The notes under the pieces: generated by a model | What the model saw: only the letters and a program-made list of their open reading frames with translations | Database searches by the model: none | What the model was told of the DNA's origin: nothing | Part shown: positions 6,660 through 16,003 of the stretch, piece by piece | Position numbering within the stretch: the stretch's first letter is position 1 | Layout: every line of letters starts with the position of its first letter | Origin: an alpha proteobacterium L41A | GTDB lineage: Bacteria; Pseudomonadota; Alphaproteobacteria; Caulobacterales; Caulobacteraceae | Direction of reading: 5' to 3' | Length of the DNA: 36,249 nucleotides | NCBI GenBank assembly: GCA_000335735.1 | Contig: AMYY01000027.1 | Span: forward strand, 1-36,249 | Position numbers and translations under genes: made by a program

Positions 6660-7991
6660 CTAAAGCGCCAGGGTCAGGTTCAGGGTCTCTCCGTTTCTGA
6701 GCAAGGTCGCCTCGACCGATCCCGAGGCGCCCTGCAGGGCGGTCGCGGCCGCGCGAGCGTCGGCGACGGGCGCGCCTGCGATGGCTGTAATCACATCGCC
6801 GGCCGTCAGTTCGGCCTGGGCGGCGGGCGAGCCGGCCGCGACGGCCGTGACCTGGGCGCCGCCGTCCTGGTCTCGCAGCGTCGCCCCATAAGCCAGCACC
6901 GATTGAGCGCCGACGATCACGGGCTGATCAGCGGGCGTCTCGACCGCCAGCGACGTGGTCGCTTCGCGTCCTCCGCGCAGATAGGAGACGCTGAGATCCG
7001 AGCCCGGCGCGGCGATGCCGATGGTGGCGTTGACCGAGCCGGCGTTGGCGACGGGGCGGCCCTGGATTCGGGTGATGACGTCGTTATGGCGCAGACCCGC
7101 GCGTTCGGCCGGCGATCCCGGCGCGACATCGGCGACAACGGCCCCACGTACGATGCCCAGATGAAGTTCGCGCGCGCGTTCGGCGTTCAGCGAGCCGAAG
7201 ATGGCCCCGGTCGCGCCGCGCTTGACCTCGCCGTTCTTCTTCAGCTGGTCGGCGACGTAGAGCATGATCCGCGTCGGCACGGCGAAGGCGATGCCGTCAT
7301 TGCCGCCGCCCAGACCGCCTGACAGGATCGAGGTGTTGATGCCGATCAGCCGGCCCCGGCTATCCAGCAGCGGCCCGCCGGAGTTGCCCGAGTTCACGGC
7401 CGCGTCGGTCTGGATATAGTCCTCGACCGCATCGCCCAAGCCTGAGCGGTTCAGGCCCGAGATGACGCCCATGGTCAGGGTCTGATCCAGGCCCAGCGGA
7501 TAGCCGACCGCGAAGGCCAGGTCGCCGGTGCGCAGGGTGTCGGAATCCACCGTCTGGACCTGTTTGAGGTTCAACGGCCGACCGTCAGGCGTGATGCGCA
7601 GCACGGCGATGTCGGTCGCCTTGTCCGCCCCCACCAGCACGGCGTCGAACAACCGGCCGTCTGTCAGATCGACGGTGAATTTACGCCCGCCCTCGACGAC
7701 GTGATTGTTGGTGATCACCAGCCCCTCGGCCGCATCGACGATGACGCCGGAACCGGAGGCGTGGGGTTTGGGATCGGCCGCGTCCGAACTGGGACCGCGC
7801 GACTGGCCCAGGGTCGTGACCTGCACCACCGCCGGAAGCGAGCCCTCAAGCCCCGACGAGAAGCTGAAGACCCCGCGCCGGGCGTCATACGGCAGGCCCG
7901 CCGCGCTCGACTGCGCCAGCACCGGCGTCGCTGAGGCCAGCAGGGCCAGGGCGACGGCCATGGAGGAGGCGGGCGAAAGGCGGATCGGCAT
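6660..7991 (-). CDS. DegP-like periplasmic serine protease with two PDZ domains
   Basis: Residue numbers count from an ATG at 7997. A signal peptide ends at about residue 29 (VLAQ). The trypsin-like domain has the complete triad: His99 in NNHVVEGG, Asp129 in ATDIAVLRI and Ser206 in NSGNSGGPL. Two PDZ-like regions follow at about 262-352 and 365-443, the DegP/DegQ plan. Such proteases degrade or refold misfolded envelope proteins. Total length (about 443) suits the DegQ class. I place the start at the second ATG (7991), because the AAGGAA ribosome binding site is six bases from it and only one base from the first ATG. It is divergent from the DUF6356 gene, and the inverted repeat at 8065-8081 lies between them. 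Confidence 0.93.
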   Translation of the reverse strand: MPIRLSPASSMAVALALLASATPVLAQSSAAGLPYDARRGVFSFSSGLEGSLPAVVQVTTLGQSRGPSSDAADPKPHASGSGVIVDAAEGLVITNNHVVEGGRKFTVDLTDGRLFDAVLVGADKATDIAVLRITPDGRPLNLKQVQTVDSDTLRTGDLAFAVGYPLGLDQTLTMGVISGLNRSGLGDAVEDYIQTDAAVNSGNSGGPLLDSRGRLIGINTSILSGGLGGGNDGIAFAVPTRIMLYVADQLKKNGEVKRGATGAIFGSLNAERARELHLGIVRGAVVADVAPGSPAERAGLRHNDVITRIQGRPVANAGSVNATIGIAAPGSDLSVSYLRGGREATTSLAVETPADQPVIVGAQSVLAYGATLRDQDGGAQVTAVAAGSPAAQAELTAGDVITAIAGAPVADARAAATALQGASGSVEATLLRNGETLNLTLAL

Positions 7992-8163
7992 GGGCATTTC
8001 CTTGATCGAGCGCCGACCCTAGACCGAGTTTTCACTTCTGACGATGGGTCTGAAGCGGGCAGGTGACGTGTCGGTCACGTCCAATAAACAGATCGCGGTT
8101 GGGGGTTGCGTCGTCGGCCGTCCGGCGTGACCATGAGGCGACGAAGCAGGGAAGGCCGCCGCC

Positions 8164-8463
8164 ATGAGTGAGACGACGATCGACCGCCGAAGTTCGGCCT
8201 CGACCCCGTTTGACCGCCTGTTCCGCGACCACCCGCGCGAGGTCGACGAGACCTATCTGCAGCACATGGTCGCCTCGGCCGGCTTCGGCTTCAAGCTGCT
8301 GGGTCTGGCGGGCGCCGCCTTCGCCCACGCGATCGTGCCGGGCGTGCACAAGGCCACCGTCTCGACCGCGATCCGCAGCATGGCCAAGGACATGGGCGGC
8401 CGGGCCGAGGAGGCGCGCGAGACCCGGATGCGCGACGCCGGCGTCTGGGACGTGGGCCTCTAG
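8164..8463 (+). CDS. DUF6356 family protein
   Basis: This 99-residue protein carries RDHPREVDETYLQHMVASAGFGFKLLG followed by a hydrophobic stretch (LAGAAFAHAIVPGV). That is the pattern of DUF6356, a short alphaproteobacterial family of unknown function. The single hydrophobic segment at about residues 45-65 may contact the membrane. A GGAAGG-like ribosome binding site precedes the ATG. It is upstream of rlmN on the same strand with an 80-base gap; co-transcription is possible but not shown. No catalytic motif is visible. Confidence 0.8.
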   Translation: MSETTIDRRSSASTPFDRLFRDHPREVDETYLQHMVASAGFGFKLLGLAGAAFAHAIVPGVHKATVSTAIRSMAKDMGGRAEEARETRMRDAGVWDVGL

Positions 8464-8543
8464 GCGGTCGAATCCGCCCCGGCCATGCAATCGCCGGGAT
8501 CCGTGCTATATAGGCCGGCTCAACCTCATGCAGGATCGCCGCC

Positions 8544-9704
8544 TTGAGCATCACGCTCGATCTTTCGCGCGTCTCTAACGCGCCCGCCGTCAAGGCGCCC
8601 GTCAACCTCAGCGGTCTGACGCGCGCCGGCCTGCGCCAGGCCCTGATCGACGCGAACGTCTGTCCGCCCGAGAAGGCCAAGATGCGCGCCAGCCAGGTGT
8701 GGAGCTGGATCCACCACTATGGCGTGACCGAGTTTGCGGCCATGAGCAATGTCGCCAAGGACATGCAGGTCAAGCTGGCCGAGCATTTCACCCTGGCCCG
8801 ACCCGAGGTCGTTGAACGCCAGGTGTCCAAGGACGGCACGCGCAAATGGCTGATCCGCACCGCGCCAGGCATTGAGATCGAAACGGTCTATATCCCCGAC
8901 GTGGGCCGGGCCGGCGCCCTGTGCGTGTCCAGCCAGGTCGGCTGCACCCTGAACTGCACCTTCTGCCACACCGGTACGCAGAAGCTGGTGCGCAACCTGA
9001 CCGCCGCCGAGATCGTGGCCCAGGTCCAGGTGGCGCGCGACGACCTGGAGGAATGGCCGTCGCCCAAGGAAGACCGGCGCCTGTCCAACATCGTCTTCAT
9101 GGGCATGGGCGAGCCGCTCTACAATCTGGACCACGTCGCCGACGCCATCGACATCATCTCGGACAACGAGGGCATCGCCCTGTCGCGTCGTCGGATCACG
9201 GTCTCGACCTCGGGCGTGGTGCCGCAGCTTCAGGCCTTGGGCGACCGGACGGCGGCCATGCTGGCCATCAGCCTGCACGCCACCAACGACGCGCTTCGCG
9301 ACGTGCTGGTGCCGCTGAACAAGAAATATCCGCTGGACCAGCTGATGGCGGCGATCCGGGCCTATCCGGGCCTGTCGAACGCGCGGCGGGTGACGTTCGA
9401 ATACGTCATGCTGAAGGGCGTCAACGACAGCCCGGAAGAGGCGCGTGCGCTGCTGAAGCTGATCGAGGGCATACCGGCCAAGATCAATCTGATCCCGTTC
9501 AACCCCTGGCCCGGCGTCGAATACGAATGCTCGGACTGGAAGACGATCGAACGCTTCGCCGCCATCCTGAACAAGGCCGGCTATGCCTCGCCCATCCGCA
9601 CCCCCCGCGGCCGCGACATCCTGGCCGCCTGCGGTCAGTTGAAGTCAGAAAGCGAGAAGATCAGGGCTTCTGCTCTGCGGAAGGCGGAGCAAGCGGCGGC
9701 CTGA
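8544..9704 (+). CDS. rlmN: Dual-specificity 23S rRNA/tRNA adenine C2 methyltransferase RlmN
   Basis: This 386-residue radical SAM enzyme methylates C2 of A2503 in 23S rRNA and A37 in certain tRNAs. The cluster-binding CxxxCxxC is Cys134, Cys138 and Cys141. Cys127 and Cys363 (in AACGQL) match the two mechanistic cysteines of E. coli RlmN (118 and 355). [11 protein letters not shown] and SLHATND are the other family motifs. The start is TTG at 8544 with AGGA eight bases upstream; the nearby ATG at 8528 is out of frame, so the unusual start seems real. A short hairpin follows the stop at 9711-9733. Function is very secure. Confidence 0.97.
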   Translation: MSITLDLSRVSNAPAVKAPVNLSGLTRAGLRQALIDANVCPPEKAKMRASQVWSWIHHYGVTEFAAMSNVAKDMQVKLAEHFTLARPEVVERQVSKDGTRKWLIRTAPGIEIETVYIPDVGRAGALCVSSQVGCTLNCTFCHTGTQKLVRNLTAAEIVAQVQVARDDLEEWPSPKEDRRLSNIVFMGMGEPLYNLDHVADAIDIISDNEGIALSRRRITVSTSGVVPQLQALGDRTAAMLAISLHATNDALRDVLVPLNKKYPLDQLMAAIRAYPGLSNARRVTFEYVMLKGVNDSPEEARALLKLIEGIPAKINLIPFNPWPGVEYECSDWKTIERFAAILNKAGYASPIRTPRGRDILAACGQLKSESEKIRASALRKAEQAAA

Positions 9705-9710
9705 GCCTGA

Positions 9711-9733
9711 TGCCCTCTATTGATGAGAGGGCA
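9711..9733 (+). terminator. Hairpin after rlmN, no T tract
   Basis: An eight-base perfect stem (TGCCCTCT / AGAGGGCA) with a seven-base loop starts seven bases after the rlmN stop. A second 7-base-pair inverted repeat follows at 9742-9768. Neither has a T run, so termination would be weak or factor-dependent. Confidence 0.4.
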
Positions 9734-9815
9734 CAACCTTCGGACACATATTGTCACCCAGTGTGTCCCCGGCGCGCTTGCGGATTGGGGCGACAATCGG
9801 GCAAGGCGTCGGGGC

Positions 9816-10256
9816 ATGGACCCCTCCTTGTCGAACGTCCTTTCCAGCGCCGAGGTGCAGGCTTTCGCCTCGGGCTTCCCGGTCATGGTGATGCACCTGA
9901 TCGTGACCTTGCTGCTGCTCGCGGCGGGGGCGACGGTCTATGCGCTGCTGACGCCGTGGAAGGAGGTCGCCCTGATCCGTCAGGGCAATGTCGCCGCCGC
10001 CATCGCCTTCGCCGGCATTCTGGTAGGGTTGGCGGTGCCGCTGGCGGTGTCGCTGTCGGTATCGACCTCGGTGCGCGACATCGCCATCTGGGGCGTGGCG
10101 ACGGTGGTGCTGCAGCTTCTGGCCTTCCGAGTCGTGGACCTGTTGCTGACGGGCCTGCCTGAACGCATACGCCACGGCGAGATCTCGGCGGCGGTGGTGC
10201 TGCTGGGCGCCAAGCTGGCGACGGCCGTCATCCTGTCCGCCGCGCTGACCGGCTGA
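9816..10256 (+). CDS. DUF350 family integral membrane protein
   Basis: This 146-residue protein has four predicted membrane segments at about 22-44, 57-80, 86-112 and 121-143. The pattern PWKEVALIRQGNVAAAIAFAGILVGLAVPLA, a short loop and a second helical pair is the DUF350 (YjfL-like) duplicated hairpin. The family has no defined biochemical role; members occur with envelope-stress proteins in other bacteria. Start 9816 is chosen because the longer frame upstream crosses two hairpins and is not hydrophobic; the ribosome binding site is weak. The next gene, a membrane-anchored trypsin-like protease, begins 12 bases after its stop, so the two form an operon. Confidence 0.87.
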   Translation: MDPSLSNVLSSAEVQAFASGFPVMVMHLIVTLLLLAAGATVYALLTPWKEVALIRQGNVAAAIAFAGILVGLAVPLAVSLSVSTSVRDIAIWGVATVVLQLLAFRVVDLLLTGLPERIRHGEISAAVVLLGAKLATAVILSAALTG

Positions 10257-10268
10257 TCGGCCGGAGCG

Positions 10269-11102
10269 ATGCAGTTTCCCCGCCTGCCGGACTGGGCCAT
10301 CTATGGAGCGGTGGCGGCCGTGTTTCTGGCGGTGTCCCTGGGGCGACGCGAGAACGCCGATGCGCCGCCGGTCGCGGAGGCCGGCGCCGATGTCGCCGAG
10401 GGCGCGCTGTTGGGCCCCATCACCCCCTTCGACGCCGCCGTCACGGTCGATGCGGGCGAGGCGCCGTTCAAGCCGTCGTCGGGCACGGCCTTCTCCATCG
10501 CAGGACGGGGGCGCTGGGTGACGGCGCGCCATGTCGTCGAGGGGTGCCGCAAGCCGGCGCTGGTGGTCGGCGAGGGCCGGGCGGTCGCGGCCGATGTCCG
10601 TCTGGCGCCGCGCGCCGACGTCGCCTTGCTGATCACCGACGGCGGGCCGGCGGCCCTGCCGGTCGCGGTCGAGGCGCCGCTGCGCAAGGGTCAGCGGGCC
10701 TTCCATCCGGGCTTTCCTCAGGGGCGTCCCGGCGAGGTGACGTCACGCCTGCTGGGGCGCGAGACCTTGAAGGTCTTCGGGCGCGGCGCGCGCGACGAGC
10801 CGGTGCTGGCCTGGGCCGAGGTCGGGCGCACCAACGGGCTTGAGGGCACATTGTCGGGTCTGTCTGGCGCGCCGGCCCTGGATGCGCAAGGCCGTGTCGT
10901 GGGCGTCACCATCGCCGAGGCGCCGAGGCGGGGCCGGATCTATACGACGGCGCCGGAAACCTTCGGTCCGGCGATCCGCGGCGAACAAACGCCGGCCGAC
11001 GACGCGCGCGGTCAGGCCATCACGACCGAGGATTACGGACAGGTGTCCAACCGGCTGAGGCGCGACCTGCGGGTAGCGCAGGTGGTGTGCCTGTCGGTCT
11101 AG
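10269..11102 (+). CDS. Membrane-anchored trypsin-like serine protease
   Basis: This 277-residue protein has one N-terminal hydrophobic helix (about residues 8-25), probably an anchor or uncleaved signal, then a Pro/Ala linker. The S1 protease domain has the full triad: His88 in VTARHVVEGC, Asp117 in RADVALL and Ser199 in GLSGAPAL (a GxSGxP box). There is no PDZ domain, unlike the DegP-like gene nearby. It likely faces the periplasm. A cysteine pair (Cys93 and Cys274) could form a disulfide. It is translated 12 bases after the DUF350 gene and converges on the M16 peptidase gene. Substrate is unknown, and the tight pairing suggests the DUF350 protein is a partner or a target. Confidence 0.87.
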   Translation: MQFPRLPDWAIYGAVAAVFLAVSLGRRENADAPPVAEAGADVAEGALLGPITPFDAAVTVDAGEAPFKPSSGTAFSIAGRGRWVTARHVVEGCRKPALVVGEGRAVAADVRLAPRADVALLITDGGPAALPVAVEAPLRKGQRAFHPGFPQGRPGEVTSRLLGRETLKVFGRGARDEPVLAWAEVGRTNGLEGTLSGLSGAPALDAQGRVVGVTIAEAPRRGRIYTTAPETFGPAIRGEQTPADDARGQAITTEDYGQVSNRLRRDLRVAQVVCLSV

Positions 11103-11114
11103 GCGACAAGGCGT

Positions 11115-11146
11115 GACGGCCCACCACGCAGAGGCGACGGGCCGTC
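11115..11146. terminator. Possible shared hairpin between convergent protease genes
   Basis: An eight-base perfect stem (GACGGCCC / GGGCCGTC) with a 16-base loop lies in the 56-base gap between the trypsin-like protease and the M16 peptidase. Without a T tract it can only be a weak bidirectional terminator. Confidence 0.4.
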
Positions 11147-11158
11147 CAGGTTTCAGTT

Positions 11159-14035
11159 CTACTTTAGCGAACCGCTGTTGAGGTTCAGGGCGCCGGCCTC
11201 GATGACTTCGAGGTTGGGGTGTTTGGCGCGCAGATCGTCCAGGAATTTGGAGCCGTCGCCGACGATGACCAGGCTGGCGCGATTGACCGGCAGGTGTTCG
11301 GCGAAGGCAGCCTCGACCTGTTCCGGCGTGACGGCGCGGACCCGGCCGGCGTAGTCGGCGAGGTCGCTCATGGGCAGATCATAGAGCGCCAGGTTGGCGA
11401 CCAGGGCGCCCAGGCCGTCCACCGTCTCCAGCGAGCGGCCGAAGCCGCCGATCAGGGTGGCGCGGCGCGGGGCCAGATCGGCCTGGGTCGGGGTCTCGGT
11501 TCCCAGCTTGGCGATCTCAGCCAGGATCAGATCGGCGACCTCGTCGGCGGTCTCGTTCTTGGTCTGGGTCGAGGCGGTGAACAGGCCCGCATCCGCCCGT
11601 GCGCCCAGCGACGACGAGGCGCCGTAGGACAGACCGCGCTTGATGCGGATCTCTTGGTTCAGGCGCGACGAGAAGCCGCCGCCCAGCAGGGTGTTGCCGA
11701 CCGTCAGCGGGAAGAAGTCCGCATCGGTGCGCGACACGCCGCGAACGGCGGCGACGACCGCGGCCTGACCGGCGCCGGGCTGGTTCACAACGACTATGCG
11801 CGGCGCCAGGGGCTGACCGGCCGGATTGGTCGCAGCGGCCGGGGCCGCGCCGGCCGGGCGCCAGTCACCGAAGGCCTGTTGCGCCAGGGCGCGGGCGGCG
11901 GCCGGCGTGATGTCGCCCGAGAAGACCAGGGTCGCGTCCGATGGCCGGTAGCGGGCGGCGTGGAAGGCGGCGACGTCGGCCGCCGTGATGGCCGGGACCG
12001 TCTGCTGGGTGATCGTCGCGCCATAGGGGGCGTCGCCGTAAATGACGCGGCCGACCGTCATGCCGGCGATGGACGCCGGTTGGCTGAGGGCGACGCGCAG
12101 GCCGTCCAGGGTCTGGGCCTGCTGACGTTCAAGCTCTTCGCCGGCGAAGGTCGGGTTCTTCACCAGATCCGCCATCAGGGCCACGGTCGCCGGGAAGGCG
12201 TTCGAGGGGGCGTTGGCGTAGACGTTGGAGAAGTCGACCCCGGCCGATGCGCCCACGCTGGCGCCCAGCTGTTCGATCTGGGTGGCGATCTCGGGCGCGG
12301 TCCTGGTCTTGGTGCCCTGGGTCAAAAGGGCGGCGGTCATGGCGGCGACGCCAGCCTTGCCCGTCGGATCATCCGACGAACCGGCGTCGAAGCTGAGGCG
12401 GGCGGAGACTAGCGGCACGCCGTCCGTCGGGGCGACCAGGACGCGCAGGCCGTTATCGAGGCGGAAATCGGCGACGGTCGGCGTCACGGGCGCGACCTCG
12501 GCTCCCGGCTGGGGCAGGGGCTTGCGCTCCGCCTCGGGCAGAAGGACCGCGGGTGGACCGGCGGGGGCCAGGTCGGCGACCTTCACGGGGGCGTCCACGT
12601 TCATCTTCTGAACCGAGGCGGGATTCTGGTCGTCGGCGGCCAAGAAGGTGATCGTCGATTGGCGCTGCGGCGTCAGATATTTGCGGGCGACGCGCTGAAT
12701 GTCGGCGACGGTGACGGCCTGGATCTGGGCGACCTCGTCGTCCGCGGCGGCGGCCGAGCCGGTGTTGATCAGCGAGAAGCCCAGGGCGGTGGCGCGGTCG
12801 TCCACCGTCTCGCGGCTGCGCAGCGTATTGGCGACGATCTCGTTCTTGGCCTCGGCCAGTTCGGCCGCGCTGACGGGCGTGTCGCGCAGCTTGCCGATCT
12901 CTTCGTTCAGGGCGGCGATGCCCTCCTCGGCCGTATGGCCCTGCGCCATGATGGCCAGGGCGGACAGATTGCCGGCTTGCTGCGAGAAGTCGGGGGTCGA
13001 ACCGATCTGCGCCGCGATCTGCTTGTCATACACCAGCGAGCGGTACAGGCGGCTGGATTCGCCGGTGGACAGGATGCCGTCCAGAACGGTCAGGGCGGCG
13101 CGGTCGGCGTCAGCGTATTTCACCGTCGGCCACGCGATGACGGCGGCCGGCAGCGGCACGTTCGGCGCATAGTAGGTGACTTTGCGCGGACCCGTCGGCT
13201 CGGGCTCGACGACATTGTTGGTCGGGATCGGCGTGGTCGGATTCTTCAGCGGGCCGAAATACTGATCGACCCAGCGGTCCAGTTGGGCCTGATCGAAGTT
13301 GCCGGCCACGATCAGATAGGCGGCGTCAGGACGATAGTAGGTGGCGTGGAAGCGGCGCACGTCCTCCAGAGACGAGGCCTCCAGCTCCTCGATCGAGCCG
13401 ATGCCCGGACGGCGATAGGGGCTGTCCTGATAGATCGTCTCGGGCACGAACAGGCCGAACAGGCGGCCGTAGGGATTGGCCAGGATCCGCTGACGGTATT
13501 CCTCCTTCACCACGTCGCGCTCGGCGACGAAGGTCGGCTCGTCCACGACCAGCGAACCCATGCGGTCGGCCTCGGCGAACAGCATCCGCTCCAGATGGTT
13601 GGCGGGCACGGTCTCGAAATAGGCGGTGGTGTCGTCGGCGGTGAAGGCGTTGTTCGATCCGCCCACGTCCTCGGTCAGCCGATCGAAGGTCTCGGGCGGC
13701 AGGTTGGTGGTCGACTTGAACATCAGGTGTTCGAACAGATGGGCGAAGCCCGAGCGGCCCGCCGGATCGTCCTTGGAGCCGACCTTGTACCAGACCTGGA
13801 CCGTGACGTTCGAGGTGTCGGCGTCACGCGCCGAATAGACTTCCAGTCCGTTGGCCAGAACGCGCTTGGTGAAGCCCAGCGGGGGCACGGTTACGCCCTG
13901 CGGCGCCTGCCCCGTCGATTGAGCGGCGGCTGCGGCGGGCGCGGCGCCCTCTGCGAAGGCGGGGGCGGCGAGACCGAGAAGGAGGGCGGAGGCGGCTGCC
14001 CCGACTTTGAGGGTGGCGATCAGGCGGGATTTCAT
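11159..14035 (-). CDS. Secreted M16 family (pitrilysin/insulinase-like) zinc peptidase, two domains
   Basis: This 958-residue protein has a signal peptide ending near AFAEG. The N-terminal M16 domain has the inverted zinc motif HxxEH (His99-Leu-Phe-Glu102-His103). A third ligand Glu is about 76 residues downstream, in ERDVVKEEYR near residue 179, and NNAFTADDTTAYFE is also typical. The second M16 domain (about 505-930) lacks HxxEH (GVAAMTAAL at the matching place), as expected for the inactive partner half that closes the chamber. It should degrade peptides in the periplasm. The start at 14035 gives a proper signal peptide with GGAG upstream; the frame to 14098 is too long. It is divergent from the histidine kinase. 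Confidence 0.94.
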   Translation of the reverse strand: MKSRLIATLKVGAAASALLLGLAAPAFAEGAAPAAAAAQSTGQAPQGVTVPPLGFTKRVLANGLEVYSARDADTSNVTVQVWYKVGSKDDPAGRSGFAHLFEHLMFKSTTNLPPETFDRLTEDVGGSNNAFTADDTTAYFETVPANHLERMLFAEADRMGSLVVDEPTFVAERDVVKEEYRQRILANPYGRLFGLFVPETIYQDSPYRRPGIGSIEELEASSLEDVRRFHATYYRPDAAYLIVAGNFDQAQLDRWVDQYFGPLKNPTTPIPTNNVVEPEPTGPRKVTYYAPNVPLPAAVIAWPTVKYADADRAALTVLDGILSTGESSRLYRSLVYDKQIAAQIGSTPDFSQQAGNLSALAIMAQGHTAEEGIAALNEEIGKLRDTPVSAAELAEAKNEIVANTLRSRETVDDRATALGFSLINTGSAAAADDEVAQIQAVTVADIQRVARKYLTPQRQSTITFLAADDQNPASVQKMNVDAPVKVADLAPAGPPAVLLPEAERKPLPQPGAEVAPVTPTVADFRLDNGLRVLVAPTDGVPLVSARLSFDAGSSDDPTGKAGVAAMTAALLTQGTKTRTAPEIATQIEQLGASVGASAGVDFSNVYANAPSNAFPATVALMADLVKNPTFAGEELERQQAQTLDGLRVALSQPASIAGMTVGRVIYGDAPYGATITQQTVPAITAADVAAFHAARYRPSDATLVFSGDITPAAARALAQQAFGDWRPAGAAPAAATNPAGQPLAPRIVVVNQPGAGQAAVVAAVRGVSRTDADFFPLTVGNTLLGGGFSSRLNQEIRIKRGLSYGASSSLGARADAGLFTASTQTKNETADEVADLILAEIAKLGTETPTQADLAPRRATLIGGFGRSLETVDGLGALVANLALYDLPMSDLADYAGRVRAVTPEQVEAAFAEHLPVNRASLVIVGDGSKFLDDLRAKHPNLEVIEAGALNLNSGSLK

Positions 14036-14209
14036 GAAGGGCTCCGAAGCCCGGAACGCCGGGCGGCGTGACGTTAACAGCCCTTCGCTGACATGCACCT
14101 TACCGAGATGTAATGAACCGGATGTGGCGAAGGTCGTTCATGGACAAATCCACGATGGCGATCTATTCGCCGCTAGTCGCGGGTAAGCGACCCCTACCGC
14201 TGAGGACGC

Positions 14210-16003
14210 GTGCCGAGACGAGCGAACGCCACTTCTGTTTCCGACGAAAAAATCGCGGTCTGGGCCTTCGTCCTGCAAAATATGGTTACTCCGCCCGCCG
14301 TTCTCTACGGCAGTTGGGCGGCGGCCGGATTAATCCTCGCGGCCCTCGGCCAGGCTTGGTTAGGGCTGGCCTTCGCCTTCGTCGGCATAGGCTTCGATGC
14401 GTGGGCGCAGGGCCGTGTGAAGCGATACCAGAAGGCAGAGGCTCCGGCTTCCGGCTGGCCCGGGCTGCTGATGTTCATTGTCGCAGTCCGCTTTGCGCTT
14501 GGCGTGTCCGGGCCGCTGATCGCCTGGCTGATGACCCCGCAGGTCGATGTGATGTTGGTGGTGGTGCTGATCCAGGTCTGGTCGATCGGCGTGGCCTTCG
14601 TTCAGTTCAGCGCGGCGCCTCGGCTCTTGGCGCTGGCGGCGGCGCCGATCTGCGTGACGGTTTTGGTCGTCATCTATCCCTCGCTGATCGGGCCGCATGG
14701 GTTGGCGGTGGCGGCCGCGTTCATGATGATGGCGACGATCCTGTTCATCATTTCGCGCGCGACCCACGCACTGTGGTGCGATCTGTTCAAGGCAGACCAG
14801 CGCAACAGGGCCCTGTTGGTCGAGGTGCAGGGGGCTCACGCTGCGGCGGTGCTGGACCGCGACGCCGCGCGAAGCGCGCGTCAGGAGGCGGACGAAGCCA
14901 ATGCCGCCAAGTCTCGCTTCCTCGCCAATATGAGCCACGAAATCCGCACTCCGCTGAACGGCGTCATCGGCATGGCGCAAGTCATGGCCGGCGATACGCT
15001 GGAGGCCCAGCAAAGGGAGCGGCTGGAAATTTTGGATGGGTCGGCGCGTAGCTTGCTGGATCTGATCAACCAGATCCTCGATCTGTCGCGGATCGAGGCG
15101 GGGCGACTGGAAATCGTGGCCCAGGCCATCGACGCCGACGCCCTGATCCATGAGGTGGCGGAGGCGATCAGGCCGCTGGCTGAGCAAAAGGGCCTGCGCT
15201 TTCAAGTCGCGTCGCCAAGATTGGGCTGGGTCAGCGCCGATCCGGTGCGGTTGCGCCAGATCCTGTTCAACCTTTTGTCGAACGCGATCAAGTTCACGAT
15301 CGAGGGCGAGGTAGGGCTGACCATCTCGCACATCGGTCCAGACACCGTGTTCCGCGTCTCGGACACGGGGCGGGGCATTCCGGCGGACCGGATCGATCAG
15401 CTGTTCACGCGCTTCGCTCAAATCGAGGCAGGGGCCGCAGACCGCCGCGACGGCGCCGGACTCGGGCTTTCGATCGTGGCGATGCTAGTCGAATTGCTGG
15501 GCGGACGCATCAGCGTCGAGAGCCAGCCTGGCGACGGGACCGCCTTCACCGTCAGCCTGCCTCTGCAACGGGCGGCCCCGATCAACGCTGAGAACGAAGC
15601 TGCCGTTGCAGACCCGCAAGTGACGCTGAGGGTGCTGGTCGCCGAGGATCACCCGGTTAATCAGCAGGTGATCCGCGGCCTCCTGGGCCAGGCCGGGATT
15701 GAGGTCGAGATTGTGGAGGACGGTCTTCAGGCGGTCGAAGCGACGCAAGAGCGCGCCTGGGACCTGATCCTGATGGATGTGCAGATGCCGCACATGGACG
15801 GACCGACGGCGACCCGAACGATCCGGCAACGCGAGGCCGACGAGCGGCTGGTCCGCACGCCGATCATCGCCCTGACGGCCAATGCGATGGTGGAGCAGGT
15901 CGAGAGTTATCTCGCGGCGGGCATGGATGCCGTCGTTAGCAAGCCCATCGATCTGAAATTGCTGCTGACTACCATTTCCGAAGTGATGTCCGCCAAGACC
16001 TAG
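14210..16003 (+). CDS. Membrane-bound hybrid histidine kinase
   Basis: The protein is 597 residues. The N-terminal region has about six membrane helices (25-185) with no recognisable periplasmic sensor domain, followed by a short coiled coil (195-235). The HisKA helix carries the phospho-accepting His243 in MSHEIRTPLNG. The HATPase domain has the N box (Asn354, Asn358), the G1 box DTGRGIP (from Asp385) and the G2 box GAGLGLS. A C-terminal receiver domain has the acidic pair Glu479-Asp480, phospho-acceptor Asp523 in LMDVQMP and Lys578. It would relay phosphate from His to its own receiver and then to an Hpt protein encoded elsewhere. No regulator gene is adjacent. The GTG start at 14210 has GAGGA at short spacing; it could also start later. 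The stop overlaps the convergent asparaginase gene on CTAG. Confidence 0.93.
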   Translation: MPRRANATSVSDEKIAVWAFVLQNMVTPPAVLYGSWAAAGLILAALGQAWLGLAFAFVGIGFDAWAQGRVKRYQKAEAPASGWPGLLMFIVAVRFALGVSGPLIAWLMTPQVDVMLVVVLIQVWSIGVAFVQFSAAPRLLALAAAPICVTVLVVIYPSLIGPHGLAVAAAFMMMATILFIISRATHALWCDLFKADQRNRALLVEVQGAHAAAVLDRDAARSARQEADEANAAKSRFLANMSHEIRTPLNGVIGMAQVMAGDTLEAQQRERLEILDGSARSLLDLINQILDLSRIEAGRLEIVAQAIDADALIHEVAEAIRPLAEQKGLRFQVASPRLGWVSADPVRLRQILFNLLSNAIKFTIEGEVGLTISHIGPDTVFRVSDTGRGIPADRIDQLFTRFAQIEAGAADRRDGAGLGLSIVAMLVELLGGRISVESQPGDGTAFTVSLPLQRAAPINAENEAAVADPQVTLRVLVAEDHPVNQQVIRGLLGQAGIEVEIVEDGLQAVEATQERAWDLILMDVQMPHMDGPTATRTIRQREADERLVRTPIIALTANAMVEQVESYLAAGMDAVVSKPIDLKLLLTTISEVMSAKT

